Part shown: piece by piece, positions 15,416 through 24,054 of the stretch
How positions within the stretch are numbered: position 1 is the first letter of the stretch
How the letters are laid out: each line of letters begins with the position of its first letter
Assembly: GCA_024281135.1 (NCBI GenBank)
Contig: JAMXLG010000106.1
Coordinates: forward strand, 1-24,676
DNA length: 24,676 nt
Source: Vulcanimicrobiia bacterium
Lineage (GTDB): Bacteria > Eremiobacterota > Eremiobacteria > Baltobacterales > Baltobacteraceae
Direction of reading: 5' to 3'
Program-made: the position numbers and the translations under genes
Notes under the pieces: model-generated
The model's input: only the letters and a program-made list of their open reading frames with translations
Databases searched by the model: none
What the model was told of the DNA's origin: nothing

Positions 15416-18400
15416 ATGACGCAAGGCTACTACCGCTATCCGACGATCGCAGGCGATCGCATCGTTTTCGTGTGCGAAGACGACCTCTGGTCGGTCCCCG
15501 TTTCCGGCGGAACCGCATCGCGGCTTACCGTGAGTTTCGGTACCTGCACCACGCCACGGCTTTCGCCGGACGGCGCGTGGATTGCATTCGTTTCCAACGA
15601 CGACGGCAATCCCGAGGTGTACGTCATGCCTTCCATGGGCGGACAACCGCGTCGCGTGACATTTCTCGGTTCGACGGTCGCGCAAGTCATGGGCTGGAGC
15701 GCCGACGCGTCGGAGATTTATTTTGCCGCCAACGCGCGCTCGTGGTTTGAAGGCGAAACACGCCCGTTCGCGATTGCACGCGACGGCGGCGAACCACGCG
15801 AACTCAACGTTGGGCACGCGCGCACATTTTCGTTCGGGCCGTCGGGAGCGATGGTTTTGGGACGCAACGGCGTGGATCCGGCACGTTGGAAGCGGTACCG
15901 CGGCGGCACCGCAGGTGAGATCTGGGTCGAAATGCACGGCGTGCGCGAATTCGAACGTCTCGCGCTTCCCGGCAATCCGACGTGGCCGATGTGGATCGGT
16001 GAGCGCATCTACTTCTTGGACGATCAGGAAGGCATCGGCAACATCTATTCCTGCACGACGGACGGAACCGATATCACGCGTCATTCACACGAGGCGGAAT
16101 ACTACGCGCGCTTCCCGTCGACTGACGGTACGCGCATCGTCTATGGTGCGGGCGGCACGATTCACCTGATCGATATCGCAAACGATGCCGTGAACGAAGT
16201 GTCGATCGAGACTCCGTCGGCCGAGCCGCAAACCGTCCGCCGTTTCGAAGCAGCGTCGGAATCGCTCGAACATTTCGCACCGCATCCCGACGGCACGCGG
16301 GTCGCCTTTGTCTCGCGCGGACAAGCCTTCACGATGCCGCTCTTTGAAGGAGCGGTTATTCAGCACGGAGGCGGAAGCCGCGTGCGCGTGCGGTTGGCGG
16401 AATGGCTCAAGGACGGAAAGCGGTTCGTGTGCGTGACCGACCGTAACGGATACGAACAAATCGCGCTGTATCGCGCAGACCTTGCGGACGATCCGAAACT
16501 GCTTACGAACGGCGACATCGGTCGCGTTACCGAGCTCGTCGTATCGCCGGTCAGCGATACGATCGCCTTTGCCAATCACCGACACGAACTGTGCTTGCTC
16601 GATCTCGACGACGGTAATGTTCGCGTCATTGATACGAGCCCCGCGCGCCGCGTTTCCGGACTCGCCTTTTCACCTGACGGACGTTACGTCGCGTATTCGT
16701 GGTGGCCGGTGTACGGTACGTCGATCATTCGCGTTGCAAAGGTAAAGTCGGGCAAAGTCAACGACGTCACGTCGCCGTTGCGCGTCGATCATTCGCCGGC
16801 GTGGGATCCCGAGGGCAAATACCTCTATTTCATCTCGACCCGCGACTTCAATCCCGTCTATGATGCGCTGCAGTTCGATCTCAGTTTCCCCCAAGCGCAA
16901 CGACCATTTGTCGTAACGTTGCGCAGCGACGTTCCATCGCCGTTCGTTCCCGAGCCGCGTCCGGTACATCGCAATCACGATCACGAACACGAGCGCGATA
17001 GCGACAAAAAGAACGGGAAGGCCGAAGAGCTTCGTATCGAGATCGACTTCGACGGCATCCAAGGCCGCGTTCTCGGATTCCCCGTTGAGGAAGGCGAGTA
17101 CGAACAAATCGGCTCGATCAAAGGCCGCGTCTTTTATACGCGCTTCCCGGTCCAAGGAATCAAACCGGCGGGCCGTGAGGATGAGGATGAAACCGCGCTG
17201 GGCACGCTGCTGACGTACGATTTCGAACAACTGCGTCAAGCTACGATCGCGAATGAGGTCCACGAGTTTCGTATCGGAGCCGACAGTCACACGTTGATCT
17301 ATCGCTCGCACGAACGTTTGCGCGCGATCGATGCGACCAACGATCTTCCCGACGAAGAACCGGAGAAACCGTCGAACGAAGCGGGACGTAAGAGCGGTTG
17401 GCTCGATCTCGATCGCGCGAGCGTCGAGATCGTTCCGCGCGACGAGTGGGCACAGATGTACCGCGAAGCGTGGCGTCTGCAAACCGAACAGTTCTGGGTT
17501 GAAGACATGAGCGACATCGATTGGGATCGCGTCTACGACCGCTACAAAGCTGTGCTTCCGCGGGTACGCACGCGGACCGAACTCTCCGATCTCATTTGGG
17601 AGATGCAAGGCGAGCTCGGTACGTCGCACGCATATGAATACGGCGGAGATTATCGCGTGCCGCCGCAATACCAGCGAGGATTTCTCGGAGCCGAACTCGC
17701 GTGGGATATCGAACGCAAGGGATATCGCATCGAGCGCATTTATCGCGGCGACTCTTGGAATCGCGAAAGCGATTCACCGCTCGCGGAACCCGGTCTTGAC
17801 ATTCATGAAGGCGATCTGCTTGTCGCGATCGGTGGCCGCCGTTTGATGCAAGAGGTTTCGCCGGACCGGCTGCTGGTCAATTCCGCCGGGAAAGACGTGT
17901 CCGTAACAATTCGGACGCGCAAAGACGAAGAACGCACCGTGCTCGTGAAAGCGCTCGCATCCGAAGCGCCGCTGCGCTACCGCGCTTGGGTCGAAGCGAA
18001 CCGCCGGTACGTGCACGAGAAAACCGGCGGCCGCGTCGGCTACGTGCATATTCCCGACATGGGACCGTGGGGATTCGCGGAGTTCCATCGCGGGTATTTG
18101 AGCGAATTCGACCGTCGCGGATTGGTCGTCGACGTGCGCTACAATCGCGGAGGACACGTTTCGCCGCTCTTGCTCGAGAAACTCGCACGCAGACGTGTCG
18201 GCTACGATGTCCCTCGCTACGGCGCAGCGGTTCCGTATCCGCCCGAATCAGTACGCGGTCCGATGATCGCGCTCACGAATCAATTTGCGGGCTCGGACGG
18301 CGACATCTTTAGTCACTGTTTCAAGCTCTACAAACTCGGACCACTGGTTGGTAAACGCACGTGGGGCGGCGTCATCGGTATCGAACCGTATCATCATCTC

Positions 18401-18646
18401 GTCGACGGCACGCTGACGACACAGCCGGAATATTCATTCTGGTTCTCGGACGTCGGCTGGGGCGTCGAGAACTACGGCACGGATCCGGATTACGACGTCG
18501 ATTTTGCGCCGCAAGATTATCGCGAAGGGCGCGACCCGCAACTCGATTTTGCGTTGCGCCTAATGGATCGCGCGTTCGAAAACACGACGGAATTACGCCC
18601 GGATCTCACCACGCGTCCATCGCTTCCATTACCGACGTTGACGTAA
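15416..18646 (+). CDS. Tricorn protease (full length)
   Basis: The 1076-aa protein matches tricorn, a giant cytosolic protease that trims peptides released by larger proteases. The start GYYRYPTIAGDRIVFVCEDDLW matches the first propeller blade of the family. Two beta-propellers fill about 1-660, with repeats like FSPDGRYVAY; a His/Asp-rich charged linker lies near 520-540. The catalytic half has S737-H738 (GTSHAY), a PDZ module near 755-860, then S960-D961 (FAGSDGD) and E1018 (GVENYGTDPD). These equal the Ser-His, Ser-Asp and Glu set of the Thermoplasma enzyme with nearly the same spacing. There is no signal peptide. ATG 16-codon homology supports 15416, although no Shine-Dalgarno precedes it; the longer frame to 15221 is antisense to uppS. 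Confidence 0.93.
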   Translation: MTQGYYRYPTIAGDRIVFVCEDDLWSVPVSGGTASRLTVSFGTCTTPRLSPDGAWIAFVSNDDGNPEVYVMPSMGGQPRRVTFLGSTVAQVMGWSADASEIYFAANARSWFEGETRPFAIARDGGEPRELNVGHARTFSFGPSGAMVLGRNGVDPARWKRYRGGTAGEIWVEMHGVREFERLALPGNPTWPMWIGERIYFLDDQEGIGNIYSCTTDGTDITRHSHEAEYYARFPSTDGTRIVYGAGGTIHLIDIANDAVNEVSIETPSAEPQTVRRFEAASESLEHFAPHPDGTRVAFVSRGQAFTMPLFEGAVIQHGGGSRVRVRLAEWLKDGKRFVCVTDRNGYEQIALYRADLADDPKLLTNGDIGRVTELVVSPVSDTIAFANHRHELCLLDLDDGNVRVIDTSPARRVSGLAFSPDGRYVAYSWWPVYGTSIIRVAKVKSGKVNDVTSPLRVDHSPAWDPEGKYLYFISTRDFNPVYDALQFDLSFPQAQRPFVVTLRSDVPSPFVPEPRPVHRNHDHEHERDSDKKNGKAEELRIEIDFDGIQGRVLGFPVEEGEYEQIGSIKGRVFYTRFPVQGIKPAGREDEDETALGTLLTYDFEQLRQATIANEVHEFRIGADSHTLIYRSHERLRAIDATNDLPDEEPEKPSNEAGRKSGWLDLDRASVEIVPRDEWAQMYREAWRLQTEQFWVEDMSDIDWDRVYDRYKAVLPRVRTRTELSDLIWEMQGELGTSHAYEYGGDYRVPPQYQRGFLGAELAWDIERKGYRIERIYRGDSWNRESDSPLAEPGLDIHEGDLLVAIGGRRLMQEVSPDRLLVNSAGKDVSVTIRTRKDEERTVLVKALASEAPLRYRAWVEANRRYVHEKTGGRVGYVHIPDMGPWGFAEFHRGYLSEFDRRGLVVDVRYNRGGHVSPLLLEKLARRRVGYDVPRYGAAVPYPPESVRGPMIALTNQFAGSDGDIFSHCFKLYKLGPLVGKRTWGGVIGIEPYHHLVDGTLTTQPEYSFWFSDVGWGVENYGTDPDYDVDFAPQDYREGRDPQLDFALRLMDRAFENTTELRPDLTTRPSLPLPTLT

Positions 18647-18652
18647 GCACAA

Positions 18653-18790
18653 AATGCGGCGAGCGGTCGTGTACTTCGTAAACTAGGCTTTCTCGTTGAG
18701 GGGTATTCTCGCAACCGATTGTTAATCAACGCATGGCGCGATGCAACTCTCGTCGCGTTGATTAACGAGAACTGGCGCTCGCGGGTGTCA
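18653..18790 (+). pseudogene. C-terminal remnant of a second GNAT acetyltransferase gene
   Basis: Right after the tricorn stop, in the same frame as the intact GNAT gene that follows, 46 codons translate to NAASGRVLRKLGFLVEGYSR followed by NRLLINAWRDATLVALINEN and WRSRVS. This matches the C-terminal end of the intact gene (NAASGKVLRKLGFTVEGYAR and the AWRD...LV.L.NE.WR end) at about 30 of 43 positions with one single-residue gap. It has no start codon or N-terminal half. It looks like a relic of a tandem duplication or of recombination that removed the rest. The frame has no stop and runs straight into the intact gene. Confidence 0.72.
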
Positions 18791-19363
18791 ATGGAAGCGA
18801 CGTACAAGCTGACGACCGAGCGACTTCGATTGGAGCCGCTTGCGTACGCGCATGCTGACGCACTTCTTCAGTATCATGTTCGCAATCGCGAACATTTGAA
18901 GCCGTATGAGCCCCCGCGGCCGGACAAAGCGTACACGCGCTCGGCGGTGCTCGAAGAGATCGAAATAGCCGAAGGTTTTGCTGCGGACGAACGGGCCTTC
19001 ACGTTTGCAGCTTTTGAGCGCGAGGGCAAGGACATCGTTGCCCTCGTGCATTTGCTTCACCTGATGCGCGCGGTCCGTTACTCCGCGACGATCGCCTATT
19101 CGGTCGATGTGGGCCATCAGGGACGGGGCTTTGCAACCGAAGCGGCAGGAGCCGTCGTTCGTTTTGCGTTCGACGAACTCAATCTGCACCGCATCGAAAC
19201 GGGGTACTTTCCGCACAACGCTGCAAGCGGAAAGGTGCTGCGCAAGCTCGGTTTCACCGTCGAAGGGTACGCGCGCGATTACCTCTATATCGACGGTGCG
19301 TGGCGCGACACGATTCTGGTCTCCCTGACCAACGAACACTGGAGAGGCGGAACCACACCGTAG
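18791..19363 (+). CDS. GNAT-family N-acetyltransferase (RimJ/RimL type)
   Basis: The 190-aa acetyltransferase opens with TERLRLEPLAYAHADALLQY and carries the acetyl-CoA binding motif GHQGRGFATEA, followed by NLHRIETGYFPHNAASGKVLRKLGF and EGYARDYLYIDGAWRD, the standard RimJ/RimL-like pattern. It would acetylate an amino group, for example a protein N-terminus or a small molecule; the substrate is unknown. ATG 18791 fits the family start. The open frame runs back through the GNAT remnant, and a TTG at 18719 gives a longer version of 214 aa, but that would add a second C-terminus in front. No good ribosome site precedes ATG. Confidence 0.9.
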   Translation: MEATYKLTTERLRLEPLAYAHADALLQYHVRNREHLKPYEPPRPDKAYTRSAVLEEIEIAEGFAADERAFTFAAFEREGKDIVALVHLLHLMRAVRYSATIAYSVDVGHQGRGFATEAAGAVVRFAFDELNLHRIETGYFPHNAASGKVLRKLGFTVEGYARDYLYIDGAWRDTILVSLTNEHWRGGTTP

Positions 19364-19368
19364 CTAGC

Positions 19369-19395
19369 TGATATTTTTATCAATATGATGTATTG
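19369..19395. other. AT-rich double inverted repeat after the GNAT gene
   Basis: TGATA-TTTT-TATCA (19369-19382) and CAATA-TGATG-TATTG (19381-19395) are two perfect 5-bp-stem repeats that overlap by two bases. They lie between the GNAT stop and the -35 box of the aceA promoter. They may act as a weak end signal or as binding sites upstream of aceA; the sequence alone does not decide. Confidence 0.3.
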
Positions 19396-19421
19396 ACATA
19401 TGTTTGCTCGTTCTGTATACA
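19393..19421 (+). promoter_or_regulatory. Sigma70-type promoter of the glyoxylate-shunt operon
   Basis: A perfect -35 box TTGACA (19393-19398), a 17-bp spacer and TATACA (19416-19421) as -10 box. Transcription would begin near 19428-19430, giving a leader of about 95 nt before the aceA GTG. Confidence 0.6.
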
Positions 19422-19432
19422 GGGTATAGCAG

Positions 19433-19496
19433 TCCAACGTTCTTTTGCAACCCATCCAATTGCACCGGTCCAATTAGCGGATTGTTCAGTCCAATT
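19433..19496 (+). repeat. Repeated TCCAA(TT) motifs in the aceA leader
   Basis: TCCAA(CG) at 19433 and TCCAATT at 19455, 19469 and 19490 occur in direct orientation, with start-to-start spacings of 22, 14 and 21 bp. They fall between the expected transcription start and the ribosome site of aceA. They could be operator half-sites, as spacings near 21 bp put them on one DNA face, or elements acting in the mRNA leader. Confidence 0.45.
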
Positions 19497-19522
19497 TGCT
19501 ATGACTCTGGAGGGAAGATTTC

Positions 19523-20833
19523 GTGAGTACGAACGAGCGCGCAGCGGCCCTTACCAAAAAGTGGAGCAGCGATTCGCGCTGGAAGGGCATCGAGCGCCGT
19601 TACACCGCGGCAGACGTGGTGAAACTGCAAGGCAGCGTCGTCGTCGAGCAGACGTTGGCGCGGCTCGGCGCCGAGAAACTCTGGCAACTACTCCAGGAAC
19701 CGGAGGCGACCGCGGCGCTCGGGACGATGACCGGCGGACAAGCCGTTCAAGCGGTGAAGGCGGGACTCAAAGCGATCTATTGCAGTGGCTGGCAAGTCGC
19801 CGCGGATGCGAACGTTGCTGCTCAAATCTACCCGGATCAAAGCCTCTACCCGGTCAACAGCGTGCCGCAGCTCGTGAAGCGGATTAACAACGCGTTCCAG
19901 CGCCTCGATCAAATCGAATCGGTTGAAGGCCGCGGCGGCGCGGAGAATTATCTGCCGATCGTCGCAGATGCTGAAGCGGGATTCGGCGGTCCGCTTAACG
20001 TGTTCGAATTAACGAAGGCGATGATCGAAGCCGGCACTGCGGGCGTGCACTTGGAAGATCAACTGAGCTCGGAGAAAAAGTGCGGCCACCTCGGTGGCAA
20101 AGTGCTGATCCCGACGCAGCAAGCCGTGCGCCATCTCGTCTCTGCGCGTCTTGCAGCCGACGTACTCGGCGTGTCGACGATCATCATCGCGCGCACTGAC
20201 GCCAATGCCGCGACGCTCGTCACGAGCGACGTCGATCCAGTCGACCGTCAGTTCATCACCGGCGAACGCACCGCGGAGGGCTTCTTCCGCACCAAGCAAG
20301 GGTTGGATGCATGCATCGCGCGCGGCTTAGCGTACGCGCCGTATGCCGATCTGCTGTGGGTCGAAACGTCGGAGCCGAACATCGAGGAAGCACGCGAATT
20401 CGCCGAAGCGATTCACGCGAAATATCCGGGCAAACTGCTCGCGTACAACTGCTCGCCGTCATTCAATTGGAAGAAGAAACTCGATGACGCGTCGATTGCG
20501 ACGTTCCGCGAAGCGTTAAACGCAATGGGCTACAAGTTCCAGTTCATTACGCTCGCCGGCTTCCATGCGCTCAACTACAGCTTCTTCGAATTGGCGCGCG
20601 ATTTCAAGGCGCGCGGCATGTCGGCATACGCCGAGTTCCAACAAGAGGAGTTCGCGAGCGAACAGTTCGGCTATACTGCGACGCGCCATCAACGCGAAGT
20701 CGGAACGGGATACTTCGACGAAGTCGCCCAAGTCATCAGCGAAGGTAAATCGTCGACAACCGCATTGCATGGATCGACCGAGGCCGAACAATTCTACGAA
20801 AACGGTAAGGCGAAAGAGGTAGCAACCGTCTAA
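19523..20833 (+). CDS. aceA: Isocitrate lyase
   Basis: The 436-aa enzyme splits isocitrate into glyoxylate and succinate, the first step of the glyoxylate shunt. Catalytic C187 is in the KKCGH motif (185-189). Other signatures are [12 protein letters not shown] (86-97), ADAEAGFGG (148-156) and [11 protein letters not shown]. Length is that of the short bacterial form. GTG 19523 is chosen for the strong GGAGG 9 nt upstream. The next gene, malate synthase, begins 1 bp after the stop, so both shunt enzymes are made from one transcript. Confidence 0.97.
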   Translation: MSTNERAAALTKKWSSDSRWKGIERRYTAADVVKLQGSVVVEQTLARLGAEKLWQLLQEPEATAALGTMTGGQAVQAVKAGLKAIYCSGWQVAADANVAAQIYPDQSLYPVNSVPQLVKRINNAFQRLDQIESVEGRGGAENYLPIVADAEAGFGGPLNVFELTKAMIEAGTAGVHLEDQLSSEKKCGHLGGKVLIPTQQAVRHLVSARLAADVLGVSTIIIARTDANAATLVTSDVDPVDRQFITGERTAEGFFRTKQGLDACIARGLAYAPYADLLWVETSEPNIEEAREFAEAIHAKYPGKLLAYNCSPSFNWKKKLDDASIATFREALNAMGYKFQFITLAGFHALNYSFFELARDFKARGMSAYAEFQQEEFASEQFGYTATRHQREVGTGYFDEVAQVISEGKSSTTALHGSTEAEQFYENGKAKEVATV

Positions 20834-20834
20834 G

Positions 20835-22304
20835 ATGAACGTCGCTCCAGCAGACTTCACCCTTCAGCGCGATCTGCCAAAAGGGTTTGCGGAGTTCTAC
20901 CTCCCGTTGCACGAACGGTTCACCTCTTGGCAGCAAGGTCTGGCACACGCGCGAGCCGCTCAGCTCGCGCGTGCGCACGCCGGCGATCTGCCGACGTATT
21001 TGCCGCCGTCGGAAGCGACGACCACCGACTGGCGCATCGAGCTTCCCGACTGGTGCCGCGATCAACGGAACCAAATGACGGGGCCGGCCGACGATGCCGA
21101 ACTCGTCGTTAAAATGCTGAATTCCGGTGCACCCGGCGTGATGCTCGACCTTGAAGATTCGATGGCCAACACGTGGGAGCACTCGATGCTCGGCCACGAC
21201 AATCTCGTCAAAGCGCTCTACGGCGAATTAACGTACGAAGATGCGAAACGAGGCGGAACCGTCGGTATTAAACCGAGCGATACCGTGGTGTGGAATCGCG
21301 TGCGTGGCCTGCATCTCTCACAAGCGGGCGTGATCGCCGAGCAGCTCACGAGCGCGTCGCTCTTCGACGTTGCGCTCCTCGCCTACCGGCTCGATTACGA
21401 TCGCCTAAAACATCCACTGTGCATCTATATTCCGAAGTCGGAATCAGCTGAAGAAGCGCTCTGGTGGAAGGCGCTCTTTGACGACGTCATTGCTGCGAAG
21501 GGCTGGAAACCCGGCTCCATCAAAGCGATGGCCCTCGTCGAATCGCATGCTCTCGCGTTTCAGATGGAAGAGTTTCTCTTCAATCTGCGTGACTATATCC
21601 TCGGTTTGAACCTCGGTCGCTGGGACTATATGGCGAGTTTGATCCACTTCAACTTGCACGATCCCAACTGGCTTTTGCCCGACCGCAACACGATTCCGAT
21701 CGACGTTCCGTTCTTTCAAAACGTGCGCACCCTGATGCCTGATATCACGCACAAGCATGGCGCGCTTGCGATCGGGGGAATGACGGCGCTCTACCCGAGC
21801 CGCGAAGATCCGGACCTTAACGAGCGCGCGCTTGCGGTTCTGGAGCGTGACAAGAAAAACGAAGCCGATTGTTTGATGGATGGCGCTTGGACCGGACATC
21901 CGGATCAAAACGCGATCGCCGTCGCACAGTTCCCCTACCCCAATCAACTCGATAAACGTCCGACGCTTACGACGCGACACCCCGACCTTCGTCCGTCGCC
22001 TAAGGGCGTCGGCACAACGTCGCTCGATGGAACGCGCGCGGCGGTTCGCACGGTCATTCGGTATCGTCACGGTGTCCTCGAGGACAAAGGTGCGAGCCTG
22101 CTCGACGGATATATGGAAGATCTCGCGACGGATCGTATCTACCGCCTGATGATTGCACAACGCATGCGTTATCCTGGCCCGTACACGCCACCGTCATTGT
22201 CCGCCGTCTTCGACGAAGAACTGGAGAAGCTGGGGCCTGAGTATAAAAAGGCACGCGAGCTTTCCGAACAGATGATCCTTACGAGCCAATTCGACCCGAA
22301 GTAA
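20835..22304 (+). CDS. aceB: Malate synthase (A type)
   Basis: The 489-aa enzyme condenses glyoxylate and acetyl-CoA to malate, the second step of the shunt. Type A features are GVMLDLEDS (101-109), R157 in NRVRGLH, GLNLGRWDYMAS (257-268) and DGAWTGHPD (349-357), and the catalytic Asp is likely D429 in GYMEDLATDR. It is somewhat shorter than the Escherichia coli enzyme of about 530 aa but no key motif is lost. ATG 20835 follows the aceA stop by 1 bp; a GAGG lies about 15 nt upstream, so translation is probably coupled. Confidence 0.95.
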   Translation: MNVAPADFTLQRDLPKGFAEFYLPLHERFTSWQQGLAHARAAQLARAHAGDLPTYLPPSEATTTDWRIELPDWCRDQRNQMTGPADDAELVVKMLNSGAPGVMLDLEDSMANTWEHSMLGHDNLVKALYGELTYEDAKRGGTVGIKPSDTVVWNRVRGLHLSQAGVIAEQLTSASLFDVALLAYRLDYDRLKHPLCIYIPKSESAEEALWWKALFDDVIAAKGWKPGSIKAMALVESHALAFQMEEFLFNLRDYILGLNLGRWDYMASLIHFNLHDPNWLLPDRNTIPIDVPFFQNVRTLMPDITHKHGALAIGGMTALYPSREDPDLNERALAVLERDKKNEADCLMDGAWTGHPDQNAIAVAQFPYPNQLDKRPTLTTRHPDLRPSPKGVGTTSLDGTRAAVRTVIRYRHGVLEDKGASLLDGYMEDLATDRIYRLMIAQRMRYPGPYTPPSLSAVFDEELEKLGPEYKKARELSEQMILTSQFDPK

Positions 22305-22305
22305 T

Positions 22306-22337
22306 GTCATCGCTGCGCTCGCTTCGCTCAGGATGAC
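22306..22337. repeat. Imperfect palindromic intergenic repeat unit
   Basis: GTCATC (22306-22311) and GATGAC (22332-22337) close an imperfect stem with CTGCGC/GCTCAG inside it. Sequences of this kind (GTCATC...CTCAGGATGAC) are familiar to me as dispersed intergenic repeats in environmental bacterial genomes; only one copy lies in this window. Its AGGA serves as Shine-Dalgarno for the next gene, 7 nt before ATG 22341. Confidence 0.5.
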
Positions 22338-22340
22338 GCT

Positions 22341-22910
22341 ATGGCAACACTAATCTACACGGCGATTATGTCGCTCGATGGATACATCGCGGACGTGCAT
22401 GGCAACTTCGAGTGGTCGGCTCCGGACGAAGAGGTGCATGCGTTCGTCAACGACCTCGAACGTCCAATCGGAACATACTTGTACGGGCGACGGCTCTACG
22501 ACGTCATGAAGTTTTGGGAAGGTGCGCACGAACGTGATGGCCAGCCGGCCGTAAGCTATGATTTCGCGAAACTCTGGCAAGCCGCCGATAAGGTCGTGTA
22601 CTCGCGCACGTTGGAAAGCGCCCCGACGAAACGCACGAGAATCGAACGCGACTTCCGACCCGAAGATATCCGATCGATGAAGGCAACAGCGGATCGCGAC
22701 CTCAGTGTTGGTGGCTCAGAACTCGCGGCGCAGGCATTTGCCGCCGGGCTCGTAGACGAGTGCCGCCTGTTCCTTTCGCCCGTGATCGTCGGTGGCGGAA
22801 CCCCGGGCCTGCCGCGCGACCTCCTCGTCGGACTCGATCTCGAGGATGAGCGCCGGTTCGGGAACGGCGTCGTGTACCTGCGGTACCGCGTCTGCGGCGA
22901 CGCCGTCTAG
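22341..22910 (+). CDS. Dihydrofolate reductase-like / RibD C-terminal domain protein
   Basis: The 189-aa protein has the DHFR/RibD-C fold pattern: MSLDGYIAD (10-18), the YGRRLYDVM segment, a glycine-rich NADPH loop VGGSELAAQAF, and LSPVIVGGGTP. It lacks the deaminase half of RibD. Proteins of this kind are NAD(P)H-dependent reductases of undefined substrate and are common singletons in soil bacteria. The start is fixed by AGGA from the upstream repeat unit. It stands 67 bp before the sensor kinase gene, probably in another functional unit. Confidence 0.85.
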   Translation: MATLIYTAIMSLDGYIADVHGNFEWSAPDEEVHAFVNDLERPIGTYLYGRRLYDVMKFWEGAHERDGQPAVSYDFAKLWQAADKVVYSRTLESAPTKRTRIERDFRPEDIRSMKATADRDLSVGGSELAAQAFAAGLVDECRLFLSPVIVGGGTPGLPRDLLVGLDLEDERRFGNGVVYLRYRVCGDAV

Positions 22911-22977
22911 CCTCGGGTTTATCCCGCTCGTCACCGGCCGATTGCCCTCAAGGCCGCTCGGGCAGTACAACCATCAT

Positions 22978-24054
22978 ATGAGGCTCAACACGCGGACCAT
23001 CTGGCTGCTGATTTTTGCCGGGTTTACCTTGCTCGCGTGTTTGAACACGGCGCACTACTACCTCGACGACCTCACACGCGGGCATCAAGGCACCTTCGCT
23101 CAACGCGTCGTCGAGGAGTTCACCGGCGCTTACGGTGCGTTGGTTCTGCTTCCAATGATTATCTGGTTTGCGCGCCGGTTCTGTTTCGGTACGAACTGGG
23201 TTCAAGCGCTCGCGGGGAACGCGGTCGGCGCATTGCTCTACAGCGGTTTGCACACAACCATCATGTGGTGGAGCCGTATCGCCGTCTATTGGATCCTCGG
23301 TCTCGGCTGGTACGACTACGGCAACATGTTCTACCGGTATCCGATGGAGTTGGCCGGCGACATCTTCGACTATTCTCTGCTCTTCGGGTTCATCACATTA
23401 TTCGACTACGTCGCCACCCGCCGCAAGGTCGAAGTCAAACAAGCCGAGCTCGAGGCAAAGCTTTCGGAAGCAAAACTCGAGAATCTGCGTTTGCAGCTAC
23501 AGCCCCATTTTCTTTTCAATACGCTTAACGCGATCTCGTCGGTGATGTACGAAGACGTTCGCAAGGCCGATCAGATGTTGTCGCAAGTCAGCGAGTTCAT
23601 GCGTTTGGTGCTTGCCTCCGGCGGCGTTCAGTCCGTAACCGTCGACGAAGAGCTGCGCATCGAACGGATGTACGTCGACATTATGAAGACGCGACTAGAG
23701 CGTAATCTCATGCTCGACGTTCATGTCGACGAAACTGCACATAAGGCACTCGTTCCGTTCATGGTCCTTCAGCCGCTACTGGAGAATAGCATTCGGCACG
23801 GCATGGGTTCGACACGGACGTCGATCGATCTCGAAATCGACGTGGCTCGGCAAAATGGATCGACGGTCATTCAGGTCGCCGACGACGGTGTAGGCTTCGG
23901 CGAGGACGCCGCACGCGGAATCGGTCTCTCGAACATCGTCTCTCGTTTGGATTATATGTATGGCTCGCGAGCGTCGTTTGCAATCGGCGCGCGAAACGAC
24001 GGCGGTACGCTTGCGACTTTGACCTTTCCCTACGTTGAAGGGAGCGATGCATGA
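22978..24054 (+). CDS. LytS/YehU-type sensor histidine kinase
   Basis: The 358-aa membrane kinase has about five hydrophobic segments (about 8-24, 50-66, 77-98, 101-111 and 128-146), a short charged coiled linker (147-172), and a His_kinase domain with H177 in LQPHFLFNTLNAISS. The ATP-binding half has N270 in LLENSIRHG, the DDGVGFG loop (302-308) and GIGLSNI. No extracellular sensor domain is evident, so it senses through its membrane part. ATG 22978 is preferred; the open frame back to 22792 overlaps the reductase gene and is not hydrophobic. Its last codon overlaps the response regulator start (ATGA). Confidence 0.92.
   Translation: MRLNTRTIWLLIFAGFTLLACLNTAHYYLDDLTRGHQGTFAQRVVEEFTGAYGALVLLPMIIWFARRFCFGTNWVQALAGNAVGALLYSGLHTTIMWWSRIAVYWILGLGWYDYGNMFYRYPMELAGDIFDYSLLFGFITLFDYVATRRKVEVKQAELEAKLSEAKLENLRLQLQPHFLFNTLNAISSVMYEDVRKADQMLSQVSEFMRLVLASGGVQSVTVDEELRIERMYVDIMKTRLERNLMLDVHVDETAHKALVPFMVLQPLLENSIRHGMGSTRTSIDLEIDVARQNGSTVIQVADDGVGFGEDAARGIGLSNIVSRLDYMYGSRASFAIGARNDGGTLATLTFPYVEGSDA

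Noticed and set aside
18644..18790. Readthrough fusion of tricorn and GNAT through the TAA
   Set aside because: The tricorn protein is already full length and the segment after TAA has clear homology to a GNAT C-terminus; no readthrough signal is visible.
22792..22977. N-terminal extension of 62 residues on the sensor kinase
   Set aside because: It overlaps the end of the reductase gene in another frame and is polar and Ser/Ala-rich; the first membrane segment begins right after ATG 22978.
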